Shown: in pieces, positions 1-8,964 of the stretch
Layout of the letters: each line of letters begins with the position of its first letter
How positions within the stretch are numbered: position 1 is the first letter of the stretch
Position numbers and translations under genes: made by a program
Notes under the pieces: model-generated
The model's database searches: none
Told to the model about the DNA's origin: nothing
The model's input: only the letters and a program-made list of their open reading frames with translations
NCBI GenBank assembly: GCA_027308685.1
Contig: DAIDEE010000060.1
Span: 21,873-85,872 of the forward strand
Direction of reading: 5' to 3'
DNA from: Acidocella sp.
GTDB taxonomy: Bacteria > Pseudomonadota > Alphaproteobacteria > Acetobacterales > Acetobacteraceae
DNA: 64,000 bases

Positions 1-1314
1 GAGTTGAAGTCGCTCTCAGCGGGGATCGTGCTGATCAGCCATGACCGGCGGCTGCTGGAGAAACTTTCGCGCAGCATTGTGTGGCTGGACCGCGGACAGA
101 CGCGCCGCCTGGACCAGAGTTTTGCGCATTTTGAAACCTGGCGTGATGAGGTTTTGGAGCAGGAAGAAACTGAATTTCATAAATTGGGCCGGAAAATTGT
201 CCGTGAGGAAGACTGGTTGCGCTATGGCGTGACCGCGCGGCGTAAGCGCAACGTGAAGCGTGTGGCCGATTTGGCGGCGTTGCGCCGTGCCAAGCGCGAG
301 CATAACAAGCAGGATTCAGCCGCCAAAATGGGCGCCGCGGATGCTGTGATGTCGGGCAAATTGGTTGTCGTGACCGAGCATGTCTCGAAATCGTACGATG
401 GCCGCCCGATTGTGAAAAACCTCACCACGCGGGTTTTGCGCGGCGACCGTTTGGGAATTGTCGGGCCGAATGGCGCTGGTAAATCGACGCTGCTAAAATT
501 GTTTTTAGGAATTGAAACGCCTGACGAGGGACTGATTAAACTTGGTACCAATTTGAATGTGATTACGCTGGACCAGGGCAGGGCGGCGCTCGACCCGGTT
601 GTCTCGCTGGCGAACACCCTGACCGGGGGTAAAACCGATATGGTGCAGGTGGGCGACCAGAGCCGCCATGTGATTGGCTATATGAAGGATTTTCTGTTCA
701 AGCCGGAGCAGGCCCGGACACCGGTTGGCACGCTTTCGGGCGGTGAGCGCGGGCGGTTGTTGCTGGCGGCCGCGCTGGCCAAGCCATCTAATTTGCTCAT
801 TCTCGATGAGCCGACGAATGATTTGGATTTGGAGACGCTGGATTTGTTGCAGGAGATGCTTGGCGAATATCCGGGCACCATTTTGCTGGTCAGCCATGAT
901 CGTGATTTTCTCGACCGGGTGGCCACCTCGACATTGGCGTTTGAGGGCAATGGCCGGTGGGTGGAATATGCCGGAGGGTATTCCGACATGATCGCCCAGC
1001 GCGGCGAGGCGGTGGCCAAGCCGGAAGCGGCGAAGCCAAAGACCACGGCACGGACTGCGGCTTTGCCGCAGACCTCGGCTTCGGCGAAGTTGTCGTTCAA
1101 GGAACAGCACGAGCTGAAGACACTCACGGCAGCGATTGCAGCTTTGCAGGCTGAGATTGTGAAGTTGGAGACCACGCTGGCAGAGCCGGGATTGTATAAT
1201 AAGGATATCAAGAAGTTTAAGACTGCCAGTAATGCCTTAGTGGAGGCACAAGAAAAATTGGTGGCTGCGGAAGAACGCTGGCTGGAGCTGGAAGTTTTAC
1301 GCGAGGCTTCGTGA
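1..1314 (+). CDS. ABC-F family ATPase (Uup-like), 5'-truncated by window edge
   Basis: Soluble duplicated ABC ATPase of the ABC-F class, which acts on ribosomes or DNA rather than in transport. The frame is open to base 1, so the N-terminal ATPase domain lies outside the window; only its last part is seen (switch-like VLISHD just after the start). The second domain is complete: Walker A GPNGAGKST near residue 156, signature LSGGERGR, Walker B LLILDEPTNDLD and switch LVSHDRD. A proline/alanine/lysine-rich linker and a predicted C-terminal coiled coil (about residues 360-430) follow. That C-terminal extension is typical of the Uup branch. The gene is followed by a strong palindromic terminator. 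Confidence 0.9.
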   Translation, partial: ELKSLSAGIVLISHDRRLLEKLSRSIVWLDRGQTRRLDQSFAHFETWRDEVLEQEETEFHKLGRKIVREEDWLRYGVTARRKRNVKRVADLAALRRAKREHNKQDSAAKMGAADAVMSGKLVVVTEHVSKSYDGRPIVKNLTTRVLRGDRLGIVGPNGAGKSTLLKLFLGIETPDEGLIKLGTNLNVITLDQGRAALDPVVSLANTLTGGKTDMVQVGDQSRHVIGYMKDFLFKPEQARTPVGTLSGGERGRLLLAAALAKPSNLLILDEPTNDLDLETLDLLQEMLGEYPGTILLVSHDRDFLDRVATSTLAFEGNGRWVEYAGGYSDMIAQRGEAVAKPEAAKPKTTARTAALPQTSASAKLSFKEQHELKTLTAAIAALQAEIVKLETTLAEPGLYNKDIKKFKTASNALVEAQEKLVAAEERWLELEVLREAS

Positions 1315-1321
1315 AATAGGC

Positions 1322-1367
1322 CGCAATAAACAGCCCCTTTGAAATTTCAAAGGGGCTGTTTATTGCG
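1322..1367. terminator. 46-bp perfect palindrome, probable bidirectional terminator
   Basis: Every base of the two 23-bp arms pairs, centred between 1344 and 1345, with no unpaired loop in the DNA. The core is a G/C block flanked by A/T blocks. It lies between the convergent ends of the ABC-F gene and the phosphoesterase gene, so it could end transcription from both sides. The 3' T-tract is short (TGTTTATT), so its strength is uncertain. Confidence 0.7.
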
Positions 1368-1376
1368 TTGAGCGGG

Positions 1377-1395
1377 TCCCCGCTTTCGCGGGGAT
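1377..1395. repeat. REP-like hairpin
   Basis: TCCCCGC-TTTC-GCGGGGA type inverted repeat directly beside the 46-bp palindrome. Short hairpins of this form recur between genes of many proteobacteria as REP-like elements. Only one copy was noticed in this window, so repetitiveness is not shown here. Confidence 0.35.
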
Positions 1396-1406
1396 TACTG
1401 TGGGGA

Positions 1407-3434
1407 TTAGTTAGACTTTGCCGGCGCCATGGCACCTGGAGCCGCCGGAACCGCATTGGCGGGGGTGCTGGGTGCTGCAGGTGCCGGAGCCTGTGCAACC
1501 TTGGTCGGGTTGGTGTGAGGGCGCGGGTTGAAGTCGGCAGGGATATTATTTGGAATCCCAAGCTGCACATTCACCGGCACAATACCAATGGCCTTACAGC
1601 TAGCGCCAGATTGTTCGGGCAATTTGCTCGCCCAGGCATCCGGTACTTCGGCGTAGGACGCCGGTAGCGGTTTCGCATGGCCGCTTAAACGTGCCGCGTC
1701 GAACGCGGAGAATAAATTACCAACATTGGGATCATTGCCATCGGTTGGCCCCATATCAGTTTGGTTGAATTCCTTCTTGCCCAACTCGAAGCCTTTTTTC
1801 TCATCGGGAAGGCTGGCGAGGGCGGGCAGGCCGAATACGGCATCCACAAACTTCACCACTGAGGATTGGCTGCCCATTTCATGCGAGACGTTGTGCACTT
1901 TGGCATAAGGTGAAATCAGCAGCATCGGTACGCGCGGACCTTCGCTGACCACGCTGCCATCCGGGCCTTTATCCGTGAGGGGCGGTGGCACATGGTCATA
2001 ATCGCCTTCGGAATCGTCCCAGGTGATGATGATGGCTGATTGCGACCAATAGGGGCTGGCAGCGATCGCATTCACGGTGCGGGCCACCAGGCTTTCGCTG
2101 ATGCCGGCGTCGGAATAGGCGGGGTGGTCGTCGTCGCCGACGAAGGCTTTTTGCACTTTGGCATCGGGGTCGGCAGGGGTCATGCCGAAAATATTTTGAT
2201 AGCCGCCTTTAATGTAAAATACGCCGCCGGCTTTGGGTAGGCTGGCAGTTTGCAGGGCACTGAACATGGCGTGCAAGCCCTGCATGTTGGCGCGCATCTG
2301 CGGGTTGTTGGCCACGTAGCCAAAATATTGCGGGCCGTTATGATGGGTAATGTAGCCAGCGTGTTGGCCAGTTGCATCGGTGGGGCCGGAGGTGTCGCTG
2401 GCGGCGCTGCCATAACCTTCCTCAAACCAGCGCCAGGCGACCTGATGTTTGTTCAGGCTTTGAATGAAGCTGATATCTTCATTCACATCGTCAAGATCAC
2501 CTTTCGGGTCTTCATCTTTGGCGGCTTCAGCCTTGACGCCATTGCCCGCAGTTGTAAGGGCAAGCGACGCATAGGTTTGGTTGAGTTGCGTTTTGTAAGG
2601 GCTTTTACCGCTGTAATCATGCGGGTTAACCGGCACGTTTTTATTGCCGCTCGGGTCGCTCGGAGAGCCCCATTTGGGGTCGTCATCGTTAATCACCGGC
2701 TCACCGGCATCGCCGGCGGTTTTCCAGGCTTGGTCAGGATGTTTAGCTAATTGCGTCTCGCCGGTCTGGGCGGCGAAGATTGATAAATTGCCAGGCGTGG
2801 AAGGGCCCGCCATGTCTTCGAATACATGGTCGAACAAAGTAAACCGGCTGGCATAGTTCCATAATATCGGAACGGTATCGCAGTCTTCATAGGCCATTGA
2901 TAATTCGCCAAACTGTTTGGCTAGCAACGAAGGATTTTCGGTTTTGCTATATTTTTTTTCTTCGGTCAGGGCAAAATGGTCCATCAGCGCCGTGCCATTC
3001 ACAATATCCATTTTGGCAGCCGTCAACGGGTGGGAATGGTCGATATCATCGGTGTCGGCGGCATATTGCGCCCGGCCGATCAGGAATGGTTGGATGGTGC
3101 TCGCGCTGCCATCCACATTGGTGATCGGCTGGGTAAAGCCGGGCGTGGCGCTGGCTGGTTGTGAGTAGAGGCCATCAGCACCGGGGTAGGTGCCGAAATA
3201 GGAGTCGAAGGAGCGGTTTTCCTGGTAGATCACGAACACATATTTAATGTGGTGACGGATCAGGCTGGCCATTTGAGCGGCGGATAAATGCGGCTCGTGC
3301 GCGGCGGGTACCACGTAGGGGATCACATCGGCTCCGGGTGCCGTGTTAATGCCCGTCGCTGCGAGGGCAAAATTTGGCAACATCAGCGAAGCGGAACAAA
3401 AGCCCATCAGGGCTCGGCGAAAACTTATCGACAT
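1407..3434 (-). CDS. secreted phosphoesterase (phospholipase C / acid phosphatase AcpA family)
   Basis: Phosphoesterase-family hydrolase of phosphate esters, probably periplasmic or secreted. The ATG at 3434 is preferred over an upstream ATG at 3479 because a GGAG lies 7 bases before it and it begins directly with an Arg-rich, hydrophobic signal peptide ending near ALA-AT. The family signature ENRSFDSYFG lies near residue 76, and a metal-site-like ITWDDSEGDYDHV occurs in the C-terminal half. The last 35 or so residues are Pro/Ala-rich and unstructured. It ends against the palindromic terminator shared with the convergent ABC-F gene. The substrate (phospholipid or phosphomonoester) cannot be told from sequence. 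Confidence 0.85.
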   Translation of the reverse strand: MSISFRRALMGFCSASLMLPNFALAATGINTAPGADVIPYVVPAAHEPHLSAAQMASLIRHHIKYVFVIYQENRSFDSYFGTYPGADGLYSQPASATPGFTQPITNVDGSASTIQPFLIGRAQYAADTDDIDHSHPLTAAKMDIVNGTALMDHFALTEEKKYSKTENPSLLAKQFGELSMAYEDCDTVPILWNYASRFTLFDHVFEDMAGPSTPGNLSIFAAQTGETQLAKHPDQAWKTAGDAGEPVINDDDPKWGSPSDPSGNKNVPVNPHDYSGKSPYKTQLNQTYASLALTTAGNGVKAEAAKDEDPKGDLDDVNEDISFIQSLNKHQVAWRWFEEGYGSAASDTSGPTDATGQHAGYITHHNGPQYFGYVANNPQMRANMQGLHAMFSALQTASLPKAGGVFYIKGGYQNIFGMTPADPDAKVQKAFVGDDDHPAYSDAGISESLVARTVNAIAASPYWSQSAIIITWDDSEGDYDHVPPPLTDKGPDGSVVSEGPRVPMLLISPYAKVHNVSHEMGSQSSVVKFVDAVFGLPALASLPDEKKGFELGKKEFNQTDMGPTDGNDPNVGNLFSAFDAARLSGHAKPLPASYAEVPDAWASKLPEQSGASCKAIGIVPVNVQLGIPNNIPADFNPRPHTNPTKVAQAPAPAAPSTPANAVPAAPGAMAPAKSN

Positions 3435-3506
3435 CTCATAACTCCGGCGAAATCTGTTAGCCGTATAGCGTAACATCACGGCAAAGGTTTTGCGGTTTTA
3501 TGACAA

Positions 3507-4850
3507 TTACTTATCGACGTAGGGGTTGTCGGTGCCGCGCATCAGTAACCGTATCGGCACGCCCGGCATGTCGAAGGCGTCACGTAGATTATTCACCAAG
3601 TAGCGATGATAAGTGTCGGGCGTTTGTTCGGCACGGGTGCCAAATAGCGCGAAGGTCGGCGGGCGGGCTTTAACCTGCGTGATGTAGCGCAGCTTCAGGC
3701 GGCGGCCTTCCACCAGCGGCGGCGGGAAGCGCTCCAGCGCGTGCTCGAACCAGCGGTTCAGGGCGCTGGTGGGGATACGCTTGTTCCAAAGCTCGTAAGC
3801 GGCACGCAGGGCCGGGTAGAGTTTGTTCATTCCCTCGCCGGTCTCGGCGGAGATCGGTATGATCACAATGCCCTTCATCTGGCTCAGGGAAATTGAAATG
3901 CGGTCGATCACCTGTTGCCGGGCGCTGCCACGGTCTTCCACCGCGTCCCACTTGGTCAGCGCGATGATGCAGCCGCGGCCTTCGCGTTCAATCAGGCGGG
4001 CGATGTGCAAATCCTGTTCGTCGATGCCGCGGGTGGCGTCGATCGCCAGCACCACCATCTCGGCCCGTTTCAGTGCCTCGATGGCCGAGGAGGTGGACAT
4101 GCGCTCTAAACCTTCATCGACCTTGGCGCGTTTACGCAAGCCCGCGGTGTCCACCAAGCGGTAGAGTTTTTCATCCGGGCCGGTGAATTCCTCGGCGATG
4201 GAATCGCGGGTCAGGCCCGGTTCAGGCCCGGTGATGACACGCTGGGCGCCCAGCAAATAGTTCATCAGGGTGGATTTGCCCGCGTTCGGGCGGCCCACGA
4301 TGGCAAAATGCAGCGGCAGGTTTTCGCCGGTTGGCTCTTCTTGGTCCTCCGGCGGTGGCGGCAAACGATCAGCGATTTCCCGCATCAGATCGTAAACGCC
4401 CTCGTTATGCTCGGCTGAGATGGCGACAGGTTCGCCAAGGCCAAGCTCGAAGGCTTCCATGGCGGCAGCCGCACCACCGCGGCCCTCGGCCTTATTGGCC
4501 ACCACTAAAACCGGCTTGCCGGAGCGGCGCAGCCAGGTGGCGAAATAGCGGTCTTCAGGCAGCAGCCCCGTGCGGACATCGTAGCAGAATAGTATCAGCG
4601 CCGCGTCGTCGATGGCGGCACCGGTGGAGGCACGCATGCGCCCCGGCAGCGTATCGGGTGCGGCTTCTTCCAAACCTGCTGTGTCCACCAGCAATACTTT
4701 GGTTCCGGCCAGCACGGCCTCGGCTTCCTTGCGGTCGCGCGTCACCCCGGGCGTGTCGGCGACCAGGGCGAGGCGCTGGCCGACTAGCCGGTTGAAAAGT
4801 GTGGATTTACCCACATTCGGGCGGCCAGTAATGACGACTTTAGGCAACAT
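3507..4850 (-). CDS. der: GTPase Der (EngA), 50S ribosome assembly
   Basis: Essential double GTPase that matures the large ribosomal subunit. Two G domains are visible: GRPNVGKST near residue 8 with DTPG, and GRPNAGKST near residue 187 with DTAG and TKWD. A C-terminal KH-like domain (RWFEHALERFPPP onward) follows. The G4 motif of the first domain reads NKAE instead of NKxD, a variation seen in Der proteins. Length 447 is normal. It is the last gene of a minus-strand run yfgM-bamB-der, a common alphaproteobacterial order. Confidence 0.95.
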   Translation of the reverse strand: MLPKVVITGRPNVGKSTLFNRLVGQRLALVADTPGVTRDRKEAEAVLAGTKVLLVDTAGLEEAAPDTLPGRMRASTGAAIDDAALILFCYDVRTGLLPEDRYFATWLRRSGKPVLVVANKAEGRGGAAAAMEAFELGLGEPVAISAEHNEGVYDLMREIADRLPPPPEDQEEPTGENLPLHFAIVGRPNAGKSTLMNYLLGAQRVITGPEPGLTRDSIAEEFTGPDEKLYRLVDTAGLRKRAKVDEGLERMSTSSAIEALKRAEMVVLAIDATRGIDEQDLHIARLIEREGRGCIIALTKWDAVEDRGSARQQVIDRISISLSQMKGIVIIPISAETGEGMNKLYPALRAAYELWNKRIPTSALNRWFEHALERFPPPLVEGRRLKLRYITQVKARPPTFALFGTRAEQTPDTYHRYLVNNLRDAFDMPGVPIRLLMRGTDNPYVDK

Positions 4851-4864
4851 AACATTGGTTCAGA

Positions 4865-6190
4865 TCAGCTATAAGCGGTGAGTGTGGCGTTACGGGTGAG
4901 AATCAACATGCTTCCCCCGACAGCGATGGGTGGCAGGTCTGCCGGGCCATCGATGACATTTACTGACGTAATGGCTCCCGAAACAGGATCAACCATCGCG
5001 ATCTCGCCGTGGTCGTTGGTGAGAACCAGCAGGCCGTTCATCATGATGGGGCCGGCCCAGGTAATTGGGTTTGTCTTTTTCTTGATGTTTTTGAAGGGTG
5101 GCATTTGTTGGGTCCAACTGACCAAACCGTCATCGGCGTGCACAGCGGCTAATTTTTGGTCGGTGGTCAGAACAAACACAAAGCCGCCGACGGCGCAGAT
5201 GGTCTGGCTGCCCGCAGCGCTGTGCTCCCATACCTTGGCGCCTGAATGCAGGTCGATGGCTTGCATTGAGCGGCCGAGTCCGATGGCGTAAACCACGTCG
5301 TTGGCGATGACCGGGGCGGCGGCGATGTCTGAGAAATCCACGGGGCTGGATTGCCCGAATACGGAGGCAAAGCTTTTTTCCCAGATCGGCGTGCCGGAGT
5401 TGGCATCCAGAGCCGCCAGGGTGCCGGATGAAAACCCTGCGACCAGAATCCCGGCGTTGAAAGCGGGTGCACCGCAGACAGCGACCGAGGCTTTAATGTC
5501 TCCGACCTTGCCGATGAAACGCCAACCCGGTGTCCCGGTCGCGGCGTTGAAGGTGAGCAGCAGGTCGTTTTGAGTGATCAGGGAAACAGCGCCACCAGCA
5601 ATGGTTGGAGCTGAGCGGGCCGGGAAGTCGAGTGGCTGACGCCATTTGATATTGCCGCTGGCAGGGTCGATTGCCAGCAATTCAGCGTAGCCTGTGGTGG
5701 CGTAGAGAACGCCAGACTCATAGCCAAGCCCGCCGCCGATGTTGAGAACGGTTGAATGCTTTGGCCGCGTGTTTACGTGCCAGATATGGCCGCCGCTGGT
5801 GGCGGAAAGTGCGGTGACGTTACCATTGGCATCCATGGCAAATACTTTGCCCTCGGCGACAACGGGGCTGGCCTCCAGCGGCTGGCGGTAGCCGCCGCCT
5901 TGGCCGATGTTGGCCCGCCAAGCCTGCGCGAGCCCGCGTGGCCCGGCGAGGTTGCCAGTGGCATGGGTGGGGTTGGCGTTGATTTGGGGCCAGTTTTGCA
6001 GGCCAACCGGCGCCGGAACAGTGACAGCCGGTGCGGTGAGCGATTTTTCGAGAGGTCCTGAGACCGCAACAACCGGGATCTCGGTTCCTAAGGGTAAATT
6101 CTTTTTGGCATCGCCGCAGGCTGCCAGGCCTAACGGCAACAACCCAACTGGCATCATGAGCGCGGCGCGGCGCCCTACTGTTTTTGTCAT
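4865..6190 (-). CDS. bamB: outer membrane assembly lipoprotein BamB (PQQ-like beta-propeller)
   Basis: Scaffold lipoprotein of the BAM complex that inserts beta-barrel proteins into the outer membrane. The N-terminus has two Arg, a hydrophobic stretch and the lipobox LAAC near residue 25. It is followed by repeated propeller blades with motifs such as VYAIGLGRSMQAIDLHSG and LAALDANSGTPIWEK. Length 441 fits the family. It sits 14 bases upstream of der and 8 bases downstream of the YfgM-like gene, consistent with one envelope/ribosome operon. Confidence 0.9.
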   Translation of the reverse strand: MTKTVGRRAALMMPVGLLPLGLAACGDAKKNLPLGTEIPVVAVSGPLEKSLTAPAVTVPAPVGLQNWPQINANPTHATGNLAGPRGLAQAWRANIGQGGGYRQPLEASPVVAEGKVFAMDANGNVTALSATSGGHIWHVNTRPKHSTVLNIGGGLGYESGVLYATTGYAELLAIDPASGNIKWRQPLDFPARSAPTIAGGAVSLITQNDLLLTFNAATGTPGWRFIGKVGDIKASVAVCGAPAFNAGILVAGFSSGTLAALDANSGTPIWEKSFASVFGQSSPVDFSDIAAAPVIANDVVYAIGLGRSMQAIDLHSGAKVWEHSAAGSQTICAVGGFVFVLTTDQKLAAVHADDGLVSWTQQMPPFKNIKKKTNPITWAGPIMMNGLLVLTNDHGEIAMVDPVSGAITSVNVIDGPADLPPIAVGGSMLILTRNATLTAYS

Positions 6191-6198
6191 GATTTATA

Positions 6199-6864
6199 TT
6201 ATCCGTTCAGCTTGGCGAGGAGCCCGTCGGCACGGTTACGAACCGCCTCCGGTGCGTTGGGGTCAGCAGAAATCTGGGAGAACAGGGCCTTGGCTTGGTC
6301 TGGTTTGCCTTCATGCAAATAAAGCAGCGCCTGGGTTTCTTTGGCCAGGGCATGATAAGGATTTTCGGGCACGGTGAGCGGCCGTAAACGGGCAGCGACA
6401 ACATCATCCGGCGCGGTACCAAGCGCGTGCTGGGCCCAGAGGAGGTTGCCTAAATCACGCAACAGTACGTCAGCGCTGCGATCGGACCCGACCTCATTCC
6501 AAAGCGCCTCGGCGGCGTCAATCTGGCCGGCGTCCTGGTACAGGGCCGCTGCCCGCAATTTGGCGAGGTTGCGGTAACCAGGCTGGGCGGTTGCAGCAAA
6601 ATTGACCAAAGATTTGGCGTCGGCCACGCGTTGATCGTTGGTGATGCTCCCGCCCTGGGTATCGATCTGGTCGGTTAAAGCGATAAAGCTCAGTGCCGCC
6701 TGATTGTTCTGTTTGGTCTGATAATATTCCCAGCCTTGCTGAGCGCCGACGCCGATGAGCACCAGGATGGCGGCGCCGATCAGCAGACTACCGTAGCGTT
6801 TGAGCAGGTTTGCCGCCTGCTCCGCCCGTAAATCCTCTGAAACTTCGTCAAAAATATCAACCAC
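6199..6864 (-). CDS. YfgM-like tetratricopeptide membrane protein
   Basis: Periplasmic TPR protein anchored by one N-terminal helix (about residues 26-44, LLIGAAILVLIGVGA). In enterobacteria YfgM works with the Sec translocon and periplasmic chaperones; here the role is inferred. The start is GTG, with GAGGG about 10 bases upstream. The N-terminal DEVSEDLRAEQAANLLKRYG is typical. The C-terminal half has TPR-like helices (YHALAKETQALLYLHEGK). It is first in the run with bamB and der. Confidence 0.8.
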   Translation of the reverse strand: MVDIFDEVSEDLRAEQAANLLKRYGSLLIGAAILVLIGVGAQQGWEYYQTKQNNQAALSFIALTDQIDTQGGSITNDQRVADAKSLVNFAATAQPGYRNLAKLRAAALYQDAGQIDAAEALWNEVGSDRSADVLLRDLGNLLWAQHALGTAPDDVVAARLRPLTVPENPYHALAKETQALLYLHEGKPDQAKALFSQISADPNAPEAVRNRADGLLAKLNG

Positions 6865-6915
6865 GCGGACTCAACCCTCTATTTACGCAGCCAGACCATA
6901 GCCGTGCGCAAGGCG

Positions 6916-8250
6916 CTATACAACGAGGCGGCTTAAACGTTCAGCCACGCGGTTGTGACCTAGTAAGGGCAACAACACGGCCATTTCCGGTCCTTGCTCC
7001 TCGCCAGTGAGGGCGAGGCGGAGCGGATGATATAAGGCGCGGCCTTTGGCGCCGCTGGCGGCGGCGATTTCCGCCACCCAAGGCTTCCATGTGGCTTGAT
7101 CCCACGGCTCAGGCGGCAGGGTTTTCAGGGCGGCGGCGATGACGGCGGTTTCCTCAGCCGTTACGTCCGGGGGAGCAATGTCGCCGCTGACCACTTCCCA
7201 CCATAGGCGGGCTTCGGTGAGCATATCGAGATTGCCGCGCACCGCCAGCCAGAATTCTTCGGTGGCTCCTTCAGGCAGGCGGTCCCGTACTTGGGCAAAG
7301 TCCATGCCGTGCAGGATTTTACGGTTCAGGGCCAGCAATTGCTTGGGGTCGAAGCGCGGCGAGGAGCGGCCGAAATCGTTGATGTTGAAGGCGGCGGCCA
7401 ACTCATCGAGACTTAACGGAGCCGGGTCTTTGTTGGTGCCGAGGCGGGCCAGATAGGCGGTGATGCTGGCGGCCTCGATGCCGTCCTTGCGCATGGCACG
7501 CAGCGACACACTGCCAAGGCGCTTGGATAATTTGCCGCCATCGCCATCGCTGATCAGTGGTAAATGCGCAAAGCGGGGGAGCGGGGCGCTGGTGATGGCC
7601 TGGAACAGGTCGATCTGCACGGCGGTATTGGTGACATGATCTTCACCACGAATGATGTGGGTGATTTCATGGTCAACATCGTCCACCACCGAGGTGAACG
7701 TATATAAAGGTGAGTCATCGGCGCGGATCAGCACCGGATCTGACACGGTGGCGAATTTCACCGTGCGGCTGCCGAGCACCAAATCCTGCCAGGAAGCTGC
7801 ACCATCGGAGAGTTTGAAGCGCCAATGCGGGCGCTTGCCGGCGGCTTCGGCAGCGGCGCGTTGCGCCGGCGTCAGCGACAGGCTGGCGCGGTCATACACC
7901 GGGGGGAGTTTGCGTTTAATGAGGGCGGCGCGTTTGGCAGCCAGTTCGTCCTCGTTCTCGAAGCACGGGTACAGGCGGCCAGCGGCTTTCAGGGCTTCGG
8001 CGGCTTGCGAGTAGCGGGCCGAGCGCAATGATTGTTTGTCGGTGGAATCCCAGGTCAGGCCCAGCCAGTGCAGATCATCATAGATGCCTTGCTCGTATTC
8101 CGGGCGGCCTCGCTCGGTGTCGGTATCGTCCAGCCGCAGCAGGAAATGCCCACCCTGGCTGCGGGCGAACAGGAAATTAACCAAGGCGGCGCGGGCGTTG
8201 CCGACATGCAGATAGCCGGTGGGGCTGGGGGCGAAACGTACTTTAACCAT
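6916..8250 (-). CDS. gltX: glutamyl-tRNA synthetase
   Basis: Class I aminoacyl-tRNA synthetase charging tRNA-Glu (or tRNA-Gln in a non-discriminating form). PSPTGYLHVGNAR near residue 8 stands for the HIGH signature and KLSKRLG near residue 240 for KMSKS. The anticodon-binding domain forms the C-terminal third. At 444 residues it is a typical short alphaproteobacterial GltX; such genomes often carry two copies, and this one cannot be ranked as primary or secondary from sequence alone. The gene is separated by about 50 bases from yfgM. Confidence 0.95.
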   Translation of the reverse strand: MVKVRFAPSPTGYLHVGNARAALVNFLFARSQGGHFLLRLDDTDTERGRPEYEQGIYDDLHWLGLTWDSTDKQSLRSARYSQAAEALKAAGRLYPCFENEDELAAKRAALIKRKLPPVYDRASLSLTPAQRAAAEAAGKRPHWRFKLSDGAASWQDLVLGSRTVKFATVSDPVLIRADDSPLYTFTSVVDDVDHEITHIIRGEDHVTNTAVQIDLFQAITSAPLPRFAHLPLISDGDGGKLSKRLGSVSLRAMRKDGIEAASITAYLARLGTNKDPAPLSLDELAAAFNINDFGRSSPRFDPKQLLALNRKILHGMDFAQVRDRLPEGATEEFWLAVRGNLDMLTEARLWWEVVSGDIAPPDVTAEETAVIAAALKTLPPEPWDQATWKPWVAEIAAASGAKGRALYHPLRLALTGEEQGPEMAVLLPLLGHNRVAERLSRLVV

Positions 8251-8305
8251 GGGCGGGGGTTAGCCCATTATGGCAGATACGGGAAGCTAAGCGCTGGCAG
8301 AGCGT

Positions 8306-8917
8306 TCATAGGATCAAACTCAGCGCCACGCTCGTCATGATGCAGCCGATGACGATGTCCAGGACACGCCAGGAAATCGGGCTGGCGAAGAGGGGCCGCA
8401 GGTAATGCGCCCCATAGCCGAGCGAGAAAAAGAACAGGACTGACCCGGACATGGCGCCAAGGGCGAAGGCAACCTTGTGCCCGGTATATTGGGTCGAAAC
8501 CGAGCCGAGCAGTATAACGGTGTCCAGGTAGACGTGGGGGTTCAACCATGTGAAGCTAATCACGGTTATAAGCGTTTTTTTAAAATCGGACGTCGGACCA
8601 TCTAGTGGTGATAGACCGGCCTGGATACGCGTTGCCGCAATGAATGAGCGGATAGCATACATCATCAAGAACGCCGCGCCACCGTATCGCATGACAGGTT
8701 CTAGCCAGGGCAATTTTGCGATGATTTGCCCGAACCCGGCGACTCCTGCCGCGATCAATAGTGCATCTGAAAAGGCGCAAACGAGGCAGACAGCGAACAC
8801 ATGCTCCTGGCGCAAGCCTTGGCGCAGGACGAAGGCGTTTTGAGCGCCGATGGCGACAATCAGGCTGAGACCGAGACTCAGCCCGGGTATAAATGCGGTG
8901 GTGAATAGGGCGACCAT
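8306..8917 (-). CDS. LysE/ArgO-family amino-acid exporter
   Basis: Inner-membrane exporter of basic amino acids or similar solutes. The ArgO/LysE hallmarks GAQNAFVLRQG near residue 24 and TWLNPHVYLDTV near residue 122 are both present, as are about six hydrophobic segments over 203 residues. No regulator of the ArgP/LysG type lies beside it. The substrate (arginine, lysine or other) is not decidable from sequence. Confidence 0.88.
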   Translation of the reverse strand: MVALFTTAFIPGLSLGLSLIVAIGAQNAFVLRQGLRQEHVFAVCLVCAFSDALLIAAGVAGFGQIIAKLPWLEPVMRYGGAAFLMMYAIRSFIAATRIQAGLSPLDGPTSDFKKTLITVISFTWLNPHVYLDTVILLGSVSTQYTGHKVAFALGAMSGSVLFFFSLGYGAHYLRPLFASPISWRVLDIVIGCIMTSVALSLIL

Positions 8918-8964
8918 GACGGGCTCATAGGGCCTGGCGGCAGTTTAGCAATAATCGGAGTTAT

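Noticed and set aside
2250..2750. 166-codon plus-strand frame inside the phosphoesterase gene
   Set aside because: Antisense shadow of a conserved coding region.
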